Assembly: GCF_000454545.1 (NCBI RefSeq)
Contig: NZ_CM002139.1
Coordinates: forward strand, 4,969,517-5,033,516
Reading direction: 5' to 3'
DNA from: Xanthomonas cassavae CFBP 4642
GTDB taxonomy: Bacteria > Pseudomonadota > Gammaproteobacteria > Xanthomonadales > Xanthomonadaceae
DNA length: 64,000 bases
How positions within the stretch are numbered: position 1 is the first letter of the stretch; the number at the start of each line of letters is the position of its first letter. Made by a program: the position numbers and the translations under genes. Of this stretch, positions 1 to 8,057 are shown piece after piece. The notes beneath the pieces were generated by a model that was given only the letters and a program-made list of their open reading frames with translations, was not told where the DNA came from and made no database searches.

Positions 1-116
1 CATCACGCCACCTCGTTGGCTTCAGGTGACAGCAGCATCCACCCAGCGCGGCGCAGATCCTGCGACAGGCGGCTGATGGTCAGGGCTAATCAGGTCCCAG
101 CATGTTGCGTGCATGA

Positions 117-380
117 TCGGAAGACGCACAGGGGCTGGTGGTGGAAGTCTCCCCGCGCCATCCCGGCACGCATCGCCATTACCGGGTGGAACTGATGGAC
201 AGCTGCAACGAACTGAGCGGCGCCCCGCCGATTCGCTTCGTGTCCGGCATGGGCTTGAACGCGATCTGCGGCAATCCCGGCGACAAGGTCGACGTGCTGG
301 ACGAGATCGGCATTGCCGGCGCAAACGCCGGTGCCGGCCACGAAGGACACCTGGGCACGACACGTGGCGGCCGGCTCTGA
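117..380 (+). pseudogene. Unrecognised coding-like fragment, possible gene remnant
   Basis: An open frame follows an in-frame TGA at 114-116 and ends at a stop at 378-380. Its codons are strongly GC-biased in the third position, as in the real genes of this window, while other frames here look non-coding. The translation (for example RFVSGMGLNAICGNPG) matches no family I can name. It has no good ribosome binding site; the first usable starts are GTG codons at 138 and 141. It may be the leftover of a decayed gene or a small orphan gene. No other gene is visible between 1 and 786, which otherwise holds a dispersed repeat at about 501-537. Confidence 0.25.
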
Positions 381-500
381 CGCATGCGCCAGAGCTGCCT
401 GGTGGCAGCGGTGTATCCGCGCGACTAAGCGCGGCTATCAAACCGTAGCGAGTTGCCGTCAGGTGGCGGACGGCGCGGAGCCGGAGTGTACGGGTGCTAC

Positions 501-537
501 ATGCGGCACCGGGCTCCGGCAGCGCCCGCCTGACGGT
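501..537 (+). repeat. Dispersed GC-rich intergenic repeat, copy A
   Basis: This stretch aligns with intergenic segments at 27769-27809 and 30544-30584. The shared core reads roughly atgc-gcaccgggc, then cc-gcccgcct, then cgg. By eye about 32 of 38 positions match the third copy. Similarity continues weakly upstream. All three copies lie outside genes and in the same orientation. Confidence 0.55.
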
Positions 538-786
538 GAGCGCCGTAGTGTTGTAGCTGCTCCAGATATCGGCGTGTGGGCTCGGCTGGGTGGGCCTGGC
601 GCGTTGCGCATGGAACCCGATCTTGCGGCACGTGCTGGTTGCCGCTCGCCGCGCCGGTGCGGCTCACCGCGACGCAGCTCACTGCACGCCGCCATCAACC
701 GGGTGCACAGAGGCCGCAGCGCGCATGCAGTACCGATCAGGCACCGCACATGCGCAACTGCCAGCCAGCACGCCGCCAGCAAGCGG

Positions 787-1122
787 TCATGCCTTACGCA
801 GGAAGCAGGTCTTCAGCACCAGGCCCTTGATCTTTTCCGAGTTGCCTTCGACATGCTCGGCATCGTCTTCGACCAGGCGGATATTGCGGATCACCGTGCC
901 CTGCTTGAGCGGAATCGACGAGCCCTTGACCTTGAGATCCTTGATCACCGTCACCGTATCGCCGGCCTGCAGCACATTGCCGTTGCTGTCGCGTACCACG
1001 GTGGCGTGTGCGGCAGGCTCCCCCGCGCTCCACTCGAAACCGCAGTCTGCGCAGACCGACAGCGCGCCGTCGGCATAGGTGTTGTCCTGGCCGCATTGCG
1101 GGCAGGCGGGAACGGTAGACAT
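787..1122 (-). CDS. yjdM: PhnA/YjdM-family zinc-ribbon protein
   Basis: This 111-residue protein has the PhnA/YjdM layout: an N-terminal zinc ribbon (CPQCG near residues 7-11, CADCG near 25-29) followed by a compact beta domain with the family segment VIKDLKVKGSS and a C-terminal VLKTCFLRKA. Despite the name PhnA, the family is not established as a phosphonoacetate hydrolase and its exact role is unknown; a cytosolic zinc-binding protein is a safe description. The start at 1122 is chosen because the sequence MSTVPACPQCG begins right at the domain; an upstream in-frame extension to 1221 looks non-coding. It stands alone, divergent from the cation efflux gene. Confidence 0.85.
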   Translation of the reverse strand: MSTVPACPQCGQDNTYADGALSVCADCGFEWSAGEPAAHATVVRDSNGNVLQAGDTVTVIKDLKVKGSSIPLKQGTVIRNIRLVEDDAEHVEGNSEKIKGLVLKTCFLRKA

Positions 1123-1233
1123 GCGAGTCCTTGATCGAAACGGGCGTGGATTGTAGCTGCCGGCGCTGCGATCACGTAGCGGGCACGGCTGCAGCGCGAT
1201 AGTGCAGCGCTTGCCGACCACTGCAGGCCGCCC

Positions 1234-2301
1234 GTGTCCAAACGCTCAGCCCCTTCCACACCTGCTGCCGCATCGCCGCGCATCGATGTGCCCGCTGCCG
1301 GGCAGAACGGCGACGCCGCCAAGGCCGCAGATGCGAACGCCGGGCCGGATCACACCAAGGGTTCGCATCTGGTGGTCTACGTCGCCCTGGCCGGCAACCT
1401 GGCCATTGCGGTGGCCAAGTTCATCGCGGCCGGCATCTCCGGCAGCTCGGCCATGCTCAGCGAGGGCGTGCATTCGCTGGTGGACACCGTCAACGAAGTG
1501 CTGCTGTATGGCCTGCGTCGTGCGGCGCGCGCGCCCACGCCTACCCATCCGTTCGGCTACGGGCGCGAGCTGTATTTCTGGAGCTTCATCGTGGCGCTGC
1601 TGGTGTTTGCGATGGGCGCCGGCATATCGCTGTACGAAGGCATCGTGCATCTGCGCCATCCCGAGCCTGCCAAGAGCCACCTGATCGCCTACTGCGTGCT
1701 CGGCGTGTCCATCGTGTTCGAGGGCATTTCCTGGGTGGTGGCGTTGCGCGAGTTCCGCGCCAAGAAGGGCCGCATGGGCTACTTCGAGGCGTTTCGCAAC
1801 AGCAAGGACCCCAGCACCTTCACCGTGCTGCTGGAAGACAGCGCCGCGCTGATCGGCTTGTTCATGGCCCTGCTCGGTCTGGCCGGGGCGCAGCTACTGG
1901 ACATGCCGGAGCTCGACGGCATTGCCTCGATCGGCATTGCCGGCGTGCTCGCCTTTACCGCTTTCCTGCTGGCGCGGGAAACCAAGGGCTTGCTGATCGG
2001 CGAACCCGCGCATGCGCATGTCAGCGCGTCGCTGTTGCGCATTGCCGCCAGCGACCCGGACGTCCGCGCCGCCAATGGCGTGCTGACCATGCAGATGGGT
2101 CCCAACCAGGTCGTGGCCGCGCTGAGTGCCGAGTTCGAAGACACCCGCAGCACGCCGGACATCGAAGCCTGCGTCGGGCGTATCGAAGCGGCGGCCAAGC
2201 GCCAGCATCCGGAGATCACCGCCCTGTTCGTCAAGCCGCAGACTCCGGAAACCTGGCGGGCGCGGCGCACCCAGATCGAACGTGGCGCGCAGACCGACTG
2301 A
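1234..2301 (+). CDS. Cation diffusion facilitator family transporter
   Basis: The 355-residue protein is an inner-membrane CDF antiporter that would export a divalent metal. The first 43 residues are a hydrophilic Ala/Pro-rich extension. Six hydrophobic segments then run from about residue 45 to 230. The TM2 metal site shows H80 and D84 in EGVHSLVD; the TM5 region carries E201-D202 in LLEDSAALIG, rather than the HxxxD usual in zinc exporters of the YiiP type. A soluble C-terminal ferredoxin-like domain of about 110 residues follows. The start is GTG at 1234, the first start in frame after the divergent PhnA-like gene. The metal cannot be told from the sequence. Confidence 0.88.
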   Translation: MSKRSAPSTPAAASPRIDVPAAGQNGDAAKAADANAGPDHTKGSHLVVYVALAGNLAIAVAKFIAAGISGSSAMLSEGVHSLVDTVNEVLLYGLRRAARAPTPTHPFGYGRELYFWSFIVALLVFAMGAGISLYEGIVHLRHPEPAKSHLIAYCVLGVSIVFEGISWVVALREFRAKKGRMGYFEAFRNSKDPSTFTVLLEDSAALIGLFMALLGLAGAQLLDMPELDGIASIGIAGVLAFTAFLLARETKGLLIGEPAHAHVSASLLRIAASDPDVRAANGVLTMQMGPNQVVAALSAEFEDTRSTPDIEACVGRIEAAAKRQHPEITALFVKPQTPETWRARRTQIERGAQTD

Positions 2302-2669
2302 GCGCGATCGACACACATGCCATGCCAAACTGACAGGCGCGCTTAGCGCGTTTCTGCAGGATGCACGCTGCCTGCGGTGGGCGTGGCATCGCGTCACACC
2401 AGCGCGCCTGATCGCAGCCGGCACGCTACGCCATGCCCGATGACCACTCACACCGGTACGGCCGATAGGTCTTGCGTGTACCGCATATGCGCAGCGTCAT
2501 CCGGCAGTGCAACCGACATGCGCGTTTCCACCAAGCTGATCCTCGGCCCAATAGCCGCTCCGGCAGCGGTTGCATGATGCAGCCCGATTGCCTACGGTGT
2601 GCCTGCGGCATCTGTTCGCATCGTGAATCAGCCGGTGCACTCCCCTCGCCCCCCTCATGGAGGTTTCCA
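2302..2669. other. Intergenic gap before slyD
   Basis: About 370 bases with no convincing gene on either strand. Codon usage in the short open frames is unlike that of neighbouring genes. A clear Shine-Dalgarno (tggagg, about 2658-2663) stands before the next gene. Confidence 0.5.
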
Positions 2670-3143
2670 ATGGAAATCAGCCAGGGTCGCGTTGCGACCA
2701 TTCATTACACCCTTTCCGACGACAGCGGCCAGGTGCTGGACCGTTCCACGCCGGACACGCCGCTGAGCTATCTGCATGGTGCCGGCAATATCGTTTCCGG
2801 CCTGGAGCAGGCGCTGGACGGCAGGCAAGCCGGCGACACCCTCACTGCCGATGTCGCTCCGGAACAAGGCTATGGTCCACGCCATGAGCAACTGATCCAG
2901 CATGTGCCGCGCGACGCCTTCCCGACCGATGTGGACGTGGTGCCAGGCGTGCAGTTCGAGGCACGGACCCAGCAGGGTCCCGTACTGGTCACCGTGACCG
3001 AGGTCGGCCCCGAGCAGGTCACCGTGGACGGCAACCACCCGCTCGCTGGGCAGACCCTGCATTTCGCAGTGGAAGTGGTGCAGGTGCGCGAAGCCACCAC
3101 CGACGAATTGTACCAGGGCCACGTCGACGATGTCGCCGCCTGA
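2670..3143 (+). CDS. slyD: FKBP-type peptidyl-prolyl isomerase, SlyD-like
   Basis: This 157-residue protein follows the SlyD plan: a two-part FKBP domain (residues about 1-65 and 125-150) with an inserted IF chaperone flap between them. The N-terminal strand reads GRVATIHYTLSDDSGQVLDR and the active-site turn GAGNIVSGLEQAL is clear. It would speed proline isomerisation and act as a folding helper in the cytosol. The metal-binding His/Cys-rich tail of E. coli SlyD is missing, since the protein ends at DDVAA. The ATG at 2670 is preceded by tggagg at good spacing, which rules out the longer frame from 2472. Confidence 0.92.
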   Translation: MEISQGRVATIHYTLSDDSGQVLDRSTPDTPLSYLHGAGNIVSGLEQALDGRQAGDTLTADVAPEQGYGPRHEQLIQHVPRDAFPTDVDVVPGVQFEARTQQGPVLVTVTEVGPEQVTVDGNHPLAGQTLHFAVEVVQVREATTDELYQGHVDDVAA

Positions 3144-3151
3144 GGCCAACA

Positions 3152-3174
3152 GCCATGTGCCTTCGGCATATGGC
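3152..3174 (+). terminator. Hairpin after slyD, possible terminator
   Basis: A 10-bp stem (3152-3161 with 3165-3174, one G-U pair) with a 3-base loop lies just after the slyD stop. There is no T-run, so intrinsic termination is doubtful. Confidence 0.3.
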
Positions 3175-3279
3175 AGGGCTGACTCTACTTCGTCTGGGAA
3201 CGTCGTCCAGACACTCCGGCCTGGACTGCAGAAGCGGCCACCGTAGTAAAGTGCGCGGCCCGTTCCCAGGCAGCTGCGC

Positions 3280-4656
3280 ATGAAACTCGGCATCGACTTC
3301 GGTACCAGCAACTCCGCCGCTGCGGCAATCGTCGACGGCCAGGTGGAGCCGGTGCGCTTCGGCGAGGCCTTGCAGTTCCGCACCACGGTGTACTTTCCCG
3401 AGATCATGCGCGACCCGGAGGATTTCAGCCTGACACCGGCGCTGGAATACGAGATGGAGCGCCTGATCGATTCCGCGCGTCGCGACGCCACCGCTGCCGG
3501 GCGCTCCTCCACTCCCGACAGCCTGCGGCGCGATGCGCTGCGTATCGTGCGCCGCCAGTGGATGGAGCAGCAGGTGCGCGAGCCGCGGAGTTCGGCGGCA
3601 CTGCTGCAGAACGCGGTCTACGGCGACGAGGCGCTGGACGCCTACTTTCTCGAGGGCGAAGGCAATCTGGTGCAGAGCCCCAAGTCGATGCTGGGCTACA
3701 ACCTGCATCCGCGTGCGCGCCAGACCATTACCGGCATCGCCACGCACGTGCTGGAACATATCCGTCTCACCGCCTCGCGTCAGTTCGACATCAATATCCG
3801 CGAGGCCGTGCTCGGTCGTCCGGTGCAGTTCCGCAGTTCGATCGGTGATGCAGGCAATGCACAGGCGCTGGATATCCTGCAGACCGCCGCCATCGCCGCC
3901 GGCTTCGACAGCGTGGAGTTTCTCGAAGAACCCGCTGCAGCGGCCATGCATTACCACGTCAGCCACGACAGCCGGCACGAGACCGTGGTGGTCGATATCG
4001 GTGGCGGCACCACCGATATCGCGCATGCCAGCGTCGGTGGCAGCACTGCGCCGCAGGTGCATCGCGCCTGGGGCGTCGCGCGCGGCGGGACCGATATCGA
4101 TCTGGCGCTCAGCCTTGCCAGCTACATGCCGCTGTTCGGCCGCGGCACCACTCGCGTACCGGCGCACCATTACGTGGAAGCGGCGATGGTGCAGGACATG
4201 ACGCGCCAGCGCGAATTCCGCCTGCACAACTACCAGGACGCCCCGGCCCCGTTCGATACGCGCCTGAAGGCGCTGCAGGACACCGGCAATACCGCGCGCC
4301 TGTATCGCAACGTGGAAGCCTGCAAGATTGCGCTCAGCGAAACCGACCAGCACCACACGGCACTGGATTTCATCGAACGCGGCCTGCAGGTGGACGTGCA
4401 GGCCGATGCATTGGTTGCGTCCGCCTCCAGCTATCTGCGCGAGCTGGAAGCGCTGCTGGCGCAGGTCCGCGCCGACATGGCGGCAGCGCCGGCAACCCTG
4501 TTCCTGACCGGCGGCATGTCGCGCGCCGGCTATCTGCGCGACGCGGTGGCGGCCGCTTTCCCGGAATCGCGCATGGTGCAGGGCGATCCGTCGTTCGGGG
4601 TCGTGCAAGGCCTGGCCTGGGCTGCGGCAGGCGGCGCCCGTCCATCGGGCGGTTAA
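3280..4656 (+). CDS. yegD: Hsp70-like ATPase, YegD family
   Basis: The 458-residue protein has the actin/Hsp70 ATPase fold without the substrate-binding domain of DnaK, matching YegD (about 450 residues). Phosphate-1 loop GIDFGTSNS is at residues 4-12. Phosphate-2 VVVDIGGGTTDIA lies near 238-250 and the adenosine motif FLTGGMSRAG near 408-417. It is a cytosolic putative chaperone; clients are not known. The ATG at 3280 opens directly into the first beta strand (MKLGIDFG), so the start is firm. It lies 137 bp after slyD on the same strand, and its stop overlaps the promoter of the next small gene. Confidence 0.9.
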   Translation: MKLGIDFGTSNSAAAAIVDGQVEPVRFGEALQFRTTVYFPEIMRDPEDFSLTPALEYEMERLIDSARRDATAAGRSSTPDSLRRDALRIVRRQWMEQQVREPRSSAALLQNAVYGDEALDAYFLEGEGNLVQSPKSMLGYNLHPRARQTITGIATHVLEHIRLTASRQFDINIREAVLGRPVQFRSSIGDAGNAQALDILQTAAIAAGFDSVEFLEEPAAAAMHYHVSHDSRHETVVVDIGGGTTDIAHASVGGSTAPQVHRAWGVARGGTDIDLALSLASYMPLFGRGTTRVPAHHYVEAAMVQDMTRQREFRLHNYQDAPAPFDTRLKALQDTGNTARLYRNVEACKIALSETDQHHTALDFIERGLQVDVQADALVASASSYLRELEALLAQVRADMAAAPATLFLTGGMSRAGYLRDAVAAAFPESRMVQGDPSFGVVQGLAWAAAGGARPSGG

Positions 4657-4683
4657 CAAAAGTCGTTAATCAGCTCGTATAAT
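4653..4683 (+). promoter_or_regulatory. Sigma-70-type promoter for the 61-residue protein gene
   Basis: A perfect -10 box tataat at 4678-4683 is preceded by ttaaca at 4653-4658, a near match to ttgaca. The spacer is 19 bases, longer than ideal. The -35 box overlaps the yegD stop codon. The start codon of the small gene lies about 160 bases downstream. Confidence 0.45.
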
Positions 4684-4845
4684 GCACGGTTGCTGCCTGA
4701 CGCCCCGCCGTCATGCATGCAAGGCACGCCTGCCGTGCCGCCGCGACTGCGCACCGAACGCGATCGCACTTCTCGACACCGCTTCACGCGCGCGCCACCC
4801 TTGCCGCATGCGGTGTCATTGCACTTCCCCGCTACAGGAGGCCAC

Positions 4846-5031
4846 ATGGCACGTCCCGCGACCAAGCAGAAATCCCAGCCCAGCATCGCTCGCAGCGAAG
4901 GCAAGTCGCAGCCGCTCAGTCGTGAGCGCATCGCTGCCGACATTGCCGCGTTCCGCAAGACCGGCGGCCGGATCGAAGTGCTCACCACCAACTTCGGCCC
5001 CGCGCGCAACGATGGCGACAAGATCGGCTGA
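4846..5031 (+). CDS. Small basic conserved-looking protein (61 aa)
   Basis: The 61-residue product has a Lys/Arg/Ser/Gln-rich, probably disordered N-terminal half and a C-terminal half RIAADIAAFRKTGGRIEVL that should form a helix, a GG turn and a strand. This helix-GGxIEVL pattern recalls the C-terminal part of SutA-like RNA polymerase-binding proteins of pseudomonads, but the similarity is weak and I infer no function from it. The ATG at 4846 has a strong Shine-Dalgarno (caggagg, 4835-4841). The gene has its own promoter at 4653-4683 and a good terminator at 5115-5145, which suggests a strongly expressed single-gene unit. Confidence 0.75.
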   Translation: MARPATKQKSQPSIARSEGKSQPLSRERIAADIAAFRKTGGRIEVLTTNFGPARNDGDKIG

Positions 5032-5114
5032 GCGGCACGCCGCTGCCGTCTGCCCCGCCGTGCGGCGAGCAGACCGGCAGTGGCCTGCAAGGGTTGCCTT
5101 GAAGTGTTTCACCG

Positions 5115-5145
5115 ACGTGCCATCGCAAGGTGGCACGTTTGTTTT
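5115..5145 (+). terminator. Rho-independent terminator
   Basis: An 8-bp perfect stem (acgtgcca at 5115-5122, tggcacgt at 5131-5138) with an 8-base loop is followed by tttgtttt. It closes the 61-residue protein gene and sits just before the convergent DUF4097 gene. Confidence 0.8.
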
Positions 5146-5165
5146 GCAGCCCCGGTTGCCGCGGC

Positions 5166-6056
5166 TCAGTTGGTGTAGTCGATGCGCACCGAGCCCGAGT
5201 GCGACTCCAGCTTGACGTCGCCATTGCCGCCCCCCAGCGTGGTGCGCAGGCGCTTGCCGGGGCCGTACTCGGGGCGTTCGACCTTGCCGACCACCGAGCG
5301 GATGGCGCCGCTGAACACGTCCACGTCCAGCGCTGCCGACACGTTGCGCGGCACCCCCAGCGCGATCGTGCCGCTGACGCTTTCTGCAGAAATGCTGCCG
5401 CCCGGCGCCAGCCCGGCCACTGTCAATGCGGTCGCGCCCGACACGCTTTCCGAGCGCAGCTGCGACACCTGGCCGGCACCGATCCGGATCTGACCGGACA
5501 CCGATTCGACCGACACCACGCCGCTGGCGCCCGCCTGCGCGTCGATCTCCCCGCTGACCGTCCCCAAGGTCACCCGCGTACTGTTCACCGTGCTGCGCAG
5601 CTGCCCGCTGACCGTTTCCAGGTGCGTTTCCTTGGCGCGCCCGCTGGCGACCACATCGCCACTGACGGACTTGAGCTGCAGCGTCGCCAGGTCGACCTGA
5701 TCCACATCGACCGACGCACTGACCGCATCCACCTGCAACAAGGCACCGCGCGGCACGCGCAACTCCAGCTGCGCGCCCTGGCCGTTGCGGCTATTGCGCG
5801 GGTAGATCACCTCGAACTGCAGCCGGTTCGAGCTTGCGTCCACATCCAGCCGCTGGCCCTCGCCCAGGGTCCCGGTCAGCGACACTTCGTCGCGGTCCCA
5901 GCCGCGCACGCGGATCTTGCCGGCAATGTTTTCCAGTTCCACGCGCCCTCCGCGCGCCAGCGGATGACTCTGATTCACGGCGTTCTGCGCTGCCGCAGGC
6001 GCAGCGCAGAACGCGGCCAACAGCAGCAGGGAAACGGTGGCGTAGCGCATGGGCAT
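5166..6056 (-). CDS. Exported DUF4097 (adhesin-like) beta-repeat protein
   Basis: The 296-residue protein starts with a Sec signal peptide (hydrophobic run to about residue 24, cleavage near AAPAAAQ). The rest is a series of about 20-residue beta repeats carrying the motif xVSG: KSVSG, ETVSG, GTVSG, ESVSG three times, then DVFSG and ESHSG. This is typical of DUF4097, predicted to form a right-handed beta solenoid in the periplasm or on the surface. It is the last gene of a three-gene unit behind an ECF sigma factor and its anti-sigma factor, so it is probably a target or sensor arm of that circuit. Start choice lies between ATG at 6056 and at 6050. Confidence 0.82.
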   Translation of the reverse strand: MPMRYATVSLLLLAAFCAAPAAAQNAVNQSHPLARGGRVELENIAGKIRVRGWDRDEVSLTGTLGEGQRLDVDASSNRLQFEVIYPRNSRNGQGAQLELRVPRGALLQVDAVSASVDVDQVDLATLQLKSVSGDVVASGRAKETHLETVSGQLRSTVNSTRVTLGTVSGEIDAQAGASGVVSVESVSGQIRIGAGQVSQLRSESVSGATALTVAGLAPGGSISAESVSGTIALGVPRNVSAALDVDVFSGAIRSVVGKVERPEYGPGKRLRTTLGGGNGDVKLESHSGSVRIDYTN

Positions 6057-6061
6057 GCTCC

Positions 6062-6583
6062 TCAACTCGGAAAGGACGCCTCGCCTTGCGAGGCGAGACG
6101 GGTCAACTGCAGCCGCTTGGCGTAGGTACGCTGCAGCTGCGACAACAAAAAGACCGAACGCGGGCTCTGCACGATGGCGGCATGAATGCTGCGGGCGCTG
6201 TGATCCAGCGCGTCCAGCGCGGGCCGCAGCTCTGCCGGTACCTGCTGCAGCGGAAATTCCGCCATGGCCTGCTGGTATTGCCCAGCCATCGCCTGCGCCT
6301 GCAGCACCAGCGCCGGCTGTGCGGGCGGTGGCGCAGACCGATGGATGCCGGGCACGACTGCGATCAAGGCCACCGCTGCGGCCAGGGCCACGCCGAGCGC
6401 CGGTATTGCCCACACCCGCCTGCGCTGCTGCCGCAGCGCAGCGGCGCCGGGCTGCAGCCCCAACGCGGGGGCGATGCGTTCCCACACCTGCGCAGGTGGC
6501 AGGCGCTGCTGCGGCAAGGCCTGCAGGCGCGCGCGCAATGCAGCGTCCGCGGCCCCGTCGTGGTCATGCGACTCAGGGGTCAT
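6062..6583 (-). CDS. Putative membrane anti-sigma factor
   Basis: The 173-residue protein has a soluble N-terminal part of about 55 residues, a single transmembrane segment (WAIPALGVALAAAVALIAVV, near 58-77), and a periplasmic part of about 95 residues. This topology, with the gene placed directly after an ECF sigma gene and overlapping it by four bases (ATGA at 6580-6583), is the basis for calling it the anti-sigma factor. I see no HxxxCxxC zinc anti-sigma motif. It would hold the sigma factor at the inner membrane until released by a signal that the sequence does not show. Confidence 0.7.
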   Translation of the reverse strand: MTPESHDHDGAADAALRARLQALPQQRLPPAQVWERIAPALGLQPGAAALRQQRRRVWAIPALGVALAAAVALIAVVPGIHRSAPPPAQPALVLQAQAMAGQYQQAMAEFPLQQVPAELRPALDALDHSARSIHAAIVQSPRSVFLLSQLQRTYAKRLQLTRLASQGEASFPS

Positions 6584-7170
6584 GCGGGTTCTCCCAACCG
6601 CGCGCGCAGCAGGCCACGCGCACGATGCAGTTGTGCCTTGGAACTGCCGACCGCCATCTGTAGCTGGTCGGCAATCTCCTGGTGTTTCCAGCCTTCGATA
6701 TCGTGCAGCACCAGCACTGCACGGGCGCGTGGCGGCAGAGTTTCCAGCGCCCGTTCAAGGTCCATCCGGGTCGACTGGCACCGCGCAGCGTCGGGCACCG
6801 CTGCCAGAATCTCGCCGTCGGCATCGTCCACGACAGGGTGGCCGGAGGCCGCGTGCGCACGCAATTCCATCAGCGCGGTATTGACGGCCAGGCGGTGCAG
6901 CCAGGTACCCAGCGCGCTATGGAAACGGAACTGCGGCAGAGCCTTCCACGCGGCGATGAAGGTCTCCTGCAACACGTCGTCGGCGCGCGCGGCGTGACCG
7001 CCACACAGGCGCCAGACCAGCGCATACAACCGCGGCGAATGCCGGCGGTAGATCGCCTCGTAAGCCGCACGCTCTCCTGCCGCCGCCGCATGCGCCAACG
7101 CCGCGTCGTCGCGGTCGGCGGAGGTGGCGCCGGGCGGTGGTCGGTCGATGGGCACGGAGGTGTCTAGCAT
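6580..7170 (-). CDS. ECF-family RNA polymerase sigma factor
   Basis: The 196-residue protein has the two ECF domains. Sigma region 2 covers about residues 30-100, with the region 2.2-2.4 stretch DDVLQETFIAAWKALPQF and a following TWLHRLAVNTAL. Region 4 covers about 135-190, with the helix-turn-helix HQEIADQLQMAVGSSKAQLH. It would direct polymerase to a small regulon in response to an envelope signal. The next two genes, anti-sigma factor and DUF4097 protein, overlap or closely follow it, so the three are one transcript. Palindromes just upstream at 7182-7210 may be part of its control region. Confidence 0.9.
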   Translation of the reverse strand: MLDTSVPIDRPPPGATSADRDDAALAHAAAAGERAAYEAIYRRHSPRLYALVWRLCGGHAARADDVLQETFIAAWKALPQFRFHSALGTWLHRLAVNTALMELRAHAASGHPVVDDADGEILAAVPDAARCQSTRMDLERALETLPPRARAVLVLHDIEGWKHQEIADQLQMAVGSSKAQLHRARGLLRARLGEPA

Positions 7171-7181
7171 AGCCAGTTGGA

Positions 7182-7210
7182 TGCGCCTGACGGCGCAAAG
7201 GTTTAAACCT
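7182..7210 (-). promoter_or_regulatory. Palindromic leader upstream of the ECF operon
   Basis: Two dyads sit 12-40 bases before the sigma-factor ATG: a 6-bp stem tgcgcc/ggcgca (7182-7187, 7192-7197) and a perfect 12-base palindrome aggtttaaacct (7199-7210). Their placement suggests an operator or leader structure. No clear ECF-type -35/-10 pair could be identified. Confidence 0.3.
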
Positions 7211-7437
7211 CGGCAGATTTTCTTGCACCCGCGTCTGAGGTGCAGCGTGCCGCTGCAGGATTGGACTGGCGTTGCATCGATCGCGTGCCCGCCCCGCCGC
7301 GCCCGCTGGAGCGCAATGCAGATTGCGCTCTAAACCTTTTCGGCGGTTGGCGCATCCAAGTCTGCAACGGCGCGCCTGTGCCGTACGCCGCCTGCTCCCT
7401 CCGTGCCGGCAGCGCCTGGTCCACGCTGGAGATCGTC

Positions 7438-7689
7438 ATGTCGCACCTGCTCGGCCTGATTCTGGCCTTGTGCTCCCCCAGCCACTGCACATCCGCGCTG
7501 CCGCTGGACGCGGTACAGCTCACACTGACACCTACCCGGGCCGAACTGTGCCTGCAGCGCACAGCGTGGCCGCAGCCCTTCTGCATCAGCGTGGAGGGCC
7601 CAGCTGGATGGATGCCGGTCCGTTCCGTCGAGCAGACCTGGCAGCGCCTGGTCAGGCTGGCTGCCCCTGGCCTGCGCCATCCGCATTGA
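7438..7689 (+). CDS. Possible small exported protein (83 aa)
   Basis: An 83-codon frame begins at ATG 7438 with ggag six bases upstream. The first 20 residues (MSHLLGLILALCSPSHCTSA) could be a short signal peptide. The mature part contains three cysteines and many Trp/Pro residues, and codon third positions are GC-rich. I recognise no family. The remaining bases between 7171 and 8057 show no other gene. It could be a real small secreted protein or a chance frame. Confidence 0.38.
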   Translation: MSHLLGLILALCSPSHCTSALPLDAVQLTLTPTRAELCLQRTAWPQPFCISVEGPAGWMPVRSVEQTWQRLVRLAAPGLRHPH

Positions 7690-8057
7690 ACCGCAAGACT
7701 GGCCTCACAATCCGTTGCAGCCGCATGCATCGCGGCGTGATCGCCGCCCTGGCCGCAGTGCAGCCAGGCAGTGCAGCCAGGGCGCGCATCAACACTGTGC
7801 ACGGCGAACGCGCCGTGATTGACGCACGCGGCACACAGATTGCCGGCGAATGCCTTTCGCATGGGCCTGGATCGATACGCACACAGCACCGAATTGCGAG
7901 GTCAGCTGGAAAGCATTGGCCACGCATCGCAACGCCTTACATAGGCCGATAGCGTCGGGCATCTTGCCTGGCTGGATGCGCGCGCATTTAACCTCTGCTC
8001 CTGGTGGGCGGAAGTCGCACGTTACAATGGGCCCCTGTCCCGCTGTCCCATTAAGTG

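Noticed and set aside
2472..2669. Longer N-terminus for SlyD from a start at 2472
   Set aside because: The added 66 residues do not resemble FKBP proteins, and a clear Shine-Dalgarno stands right before ATG 2670.
3019..4659. Long minus-strand open frame opposite yegD
   Set aside because: It is a mirror of a high-GC gene with complete Hsp70 motifs on the plus strand.
8023..8028. tacaat as a firm promoter for the MscS gene
   Set aside because: No acceptable -35 box was found at a suitable distance.
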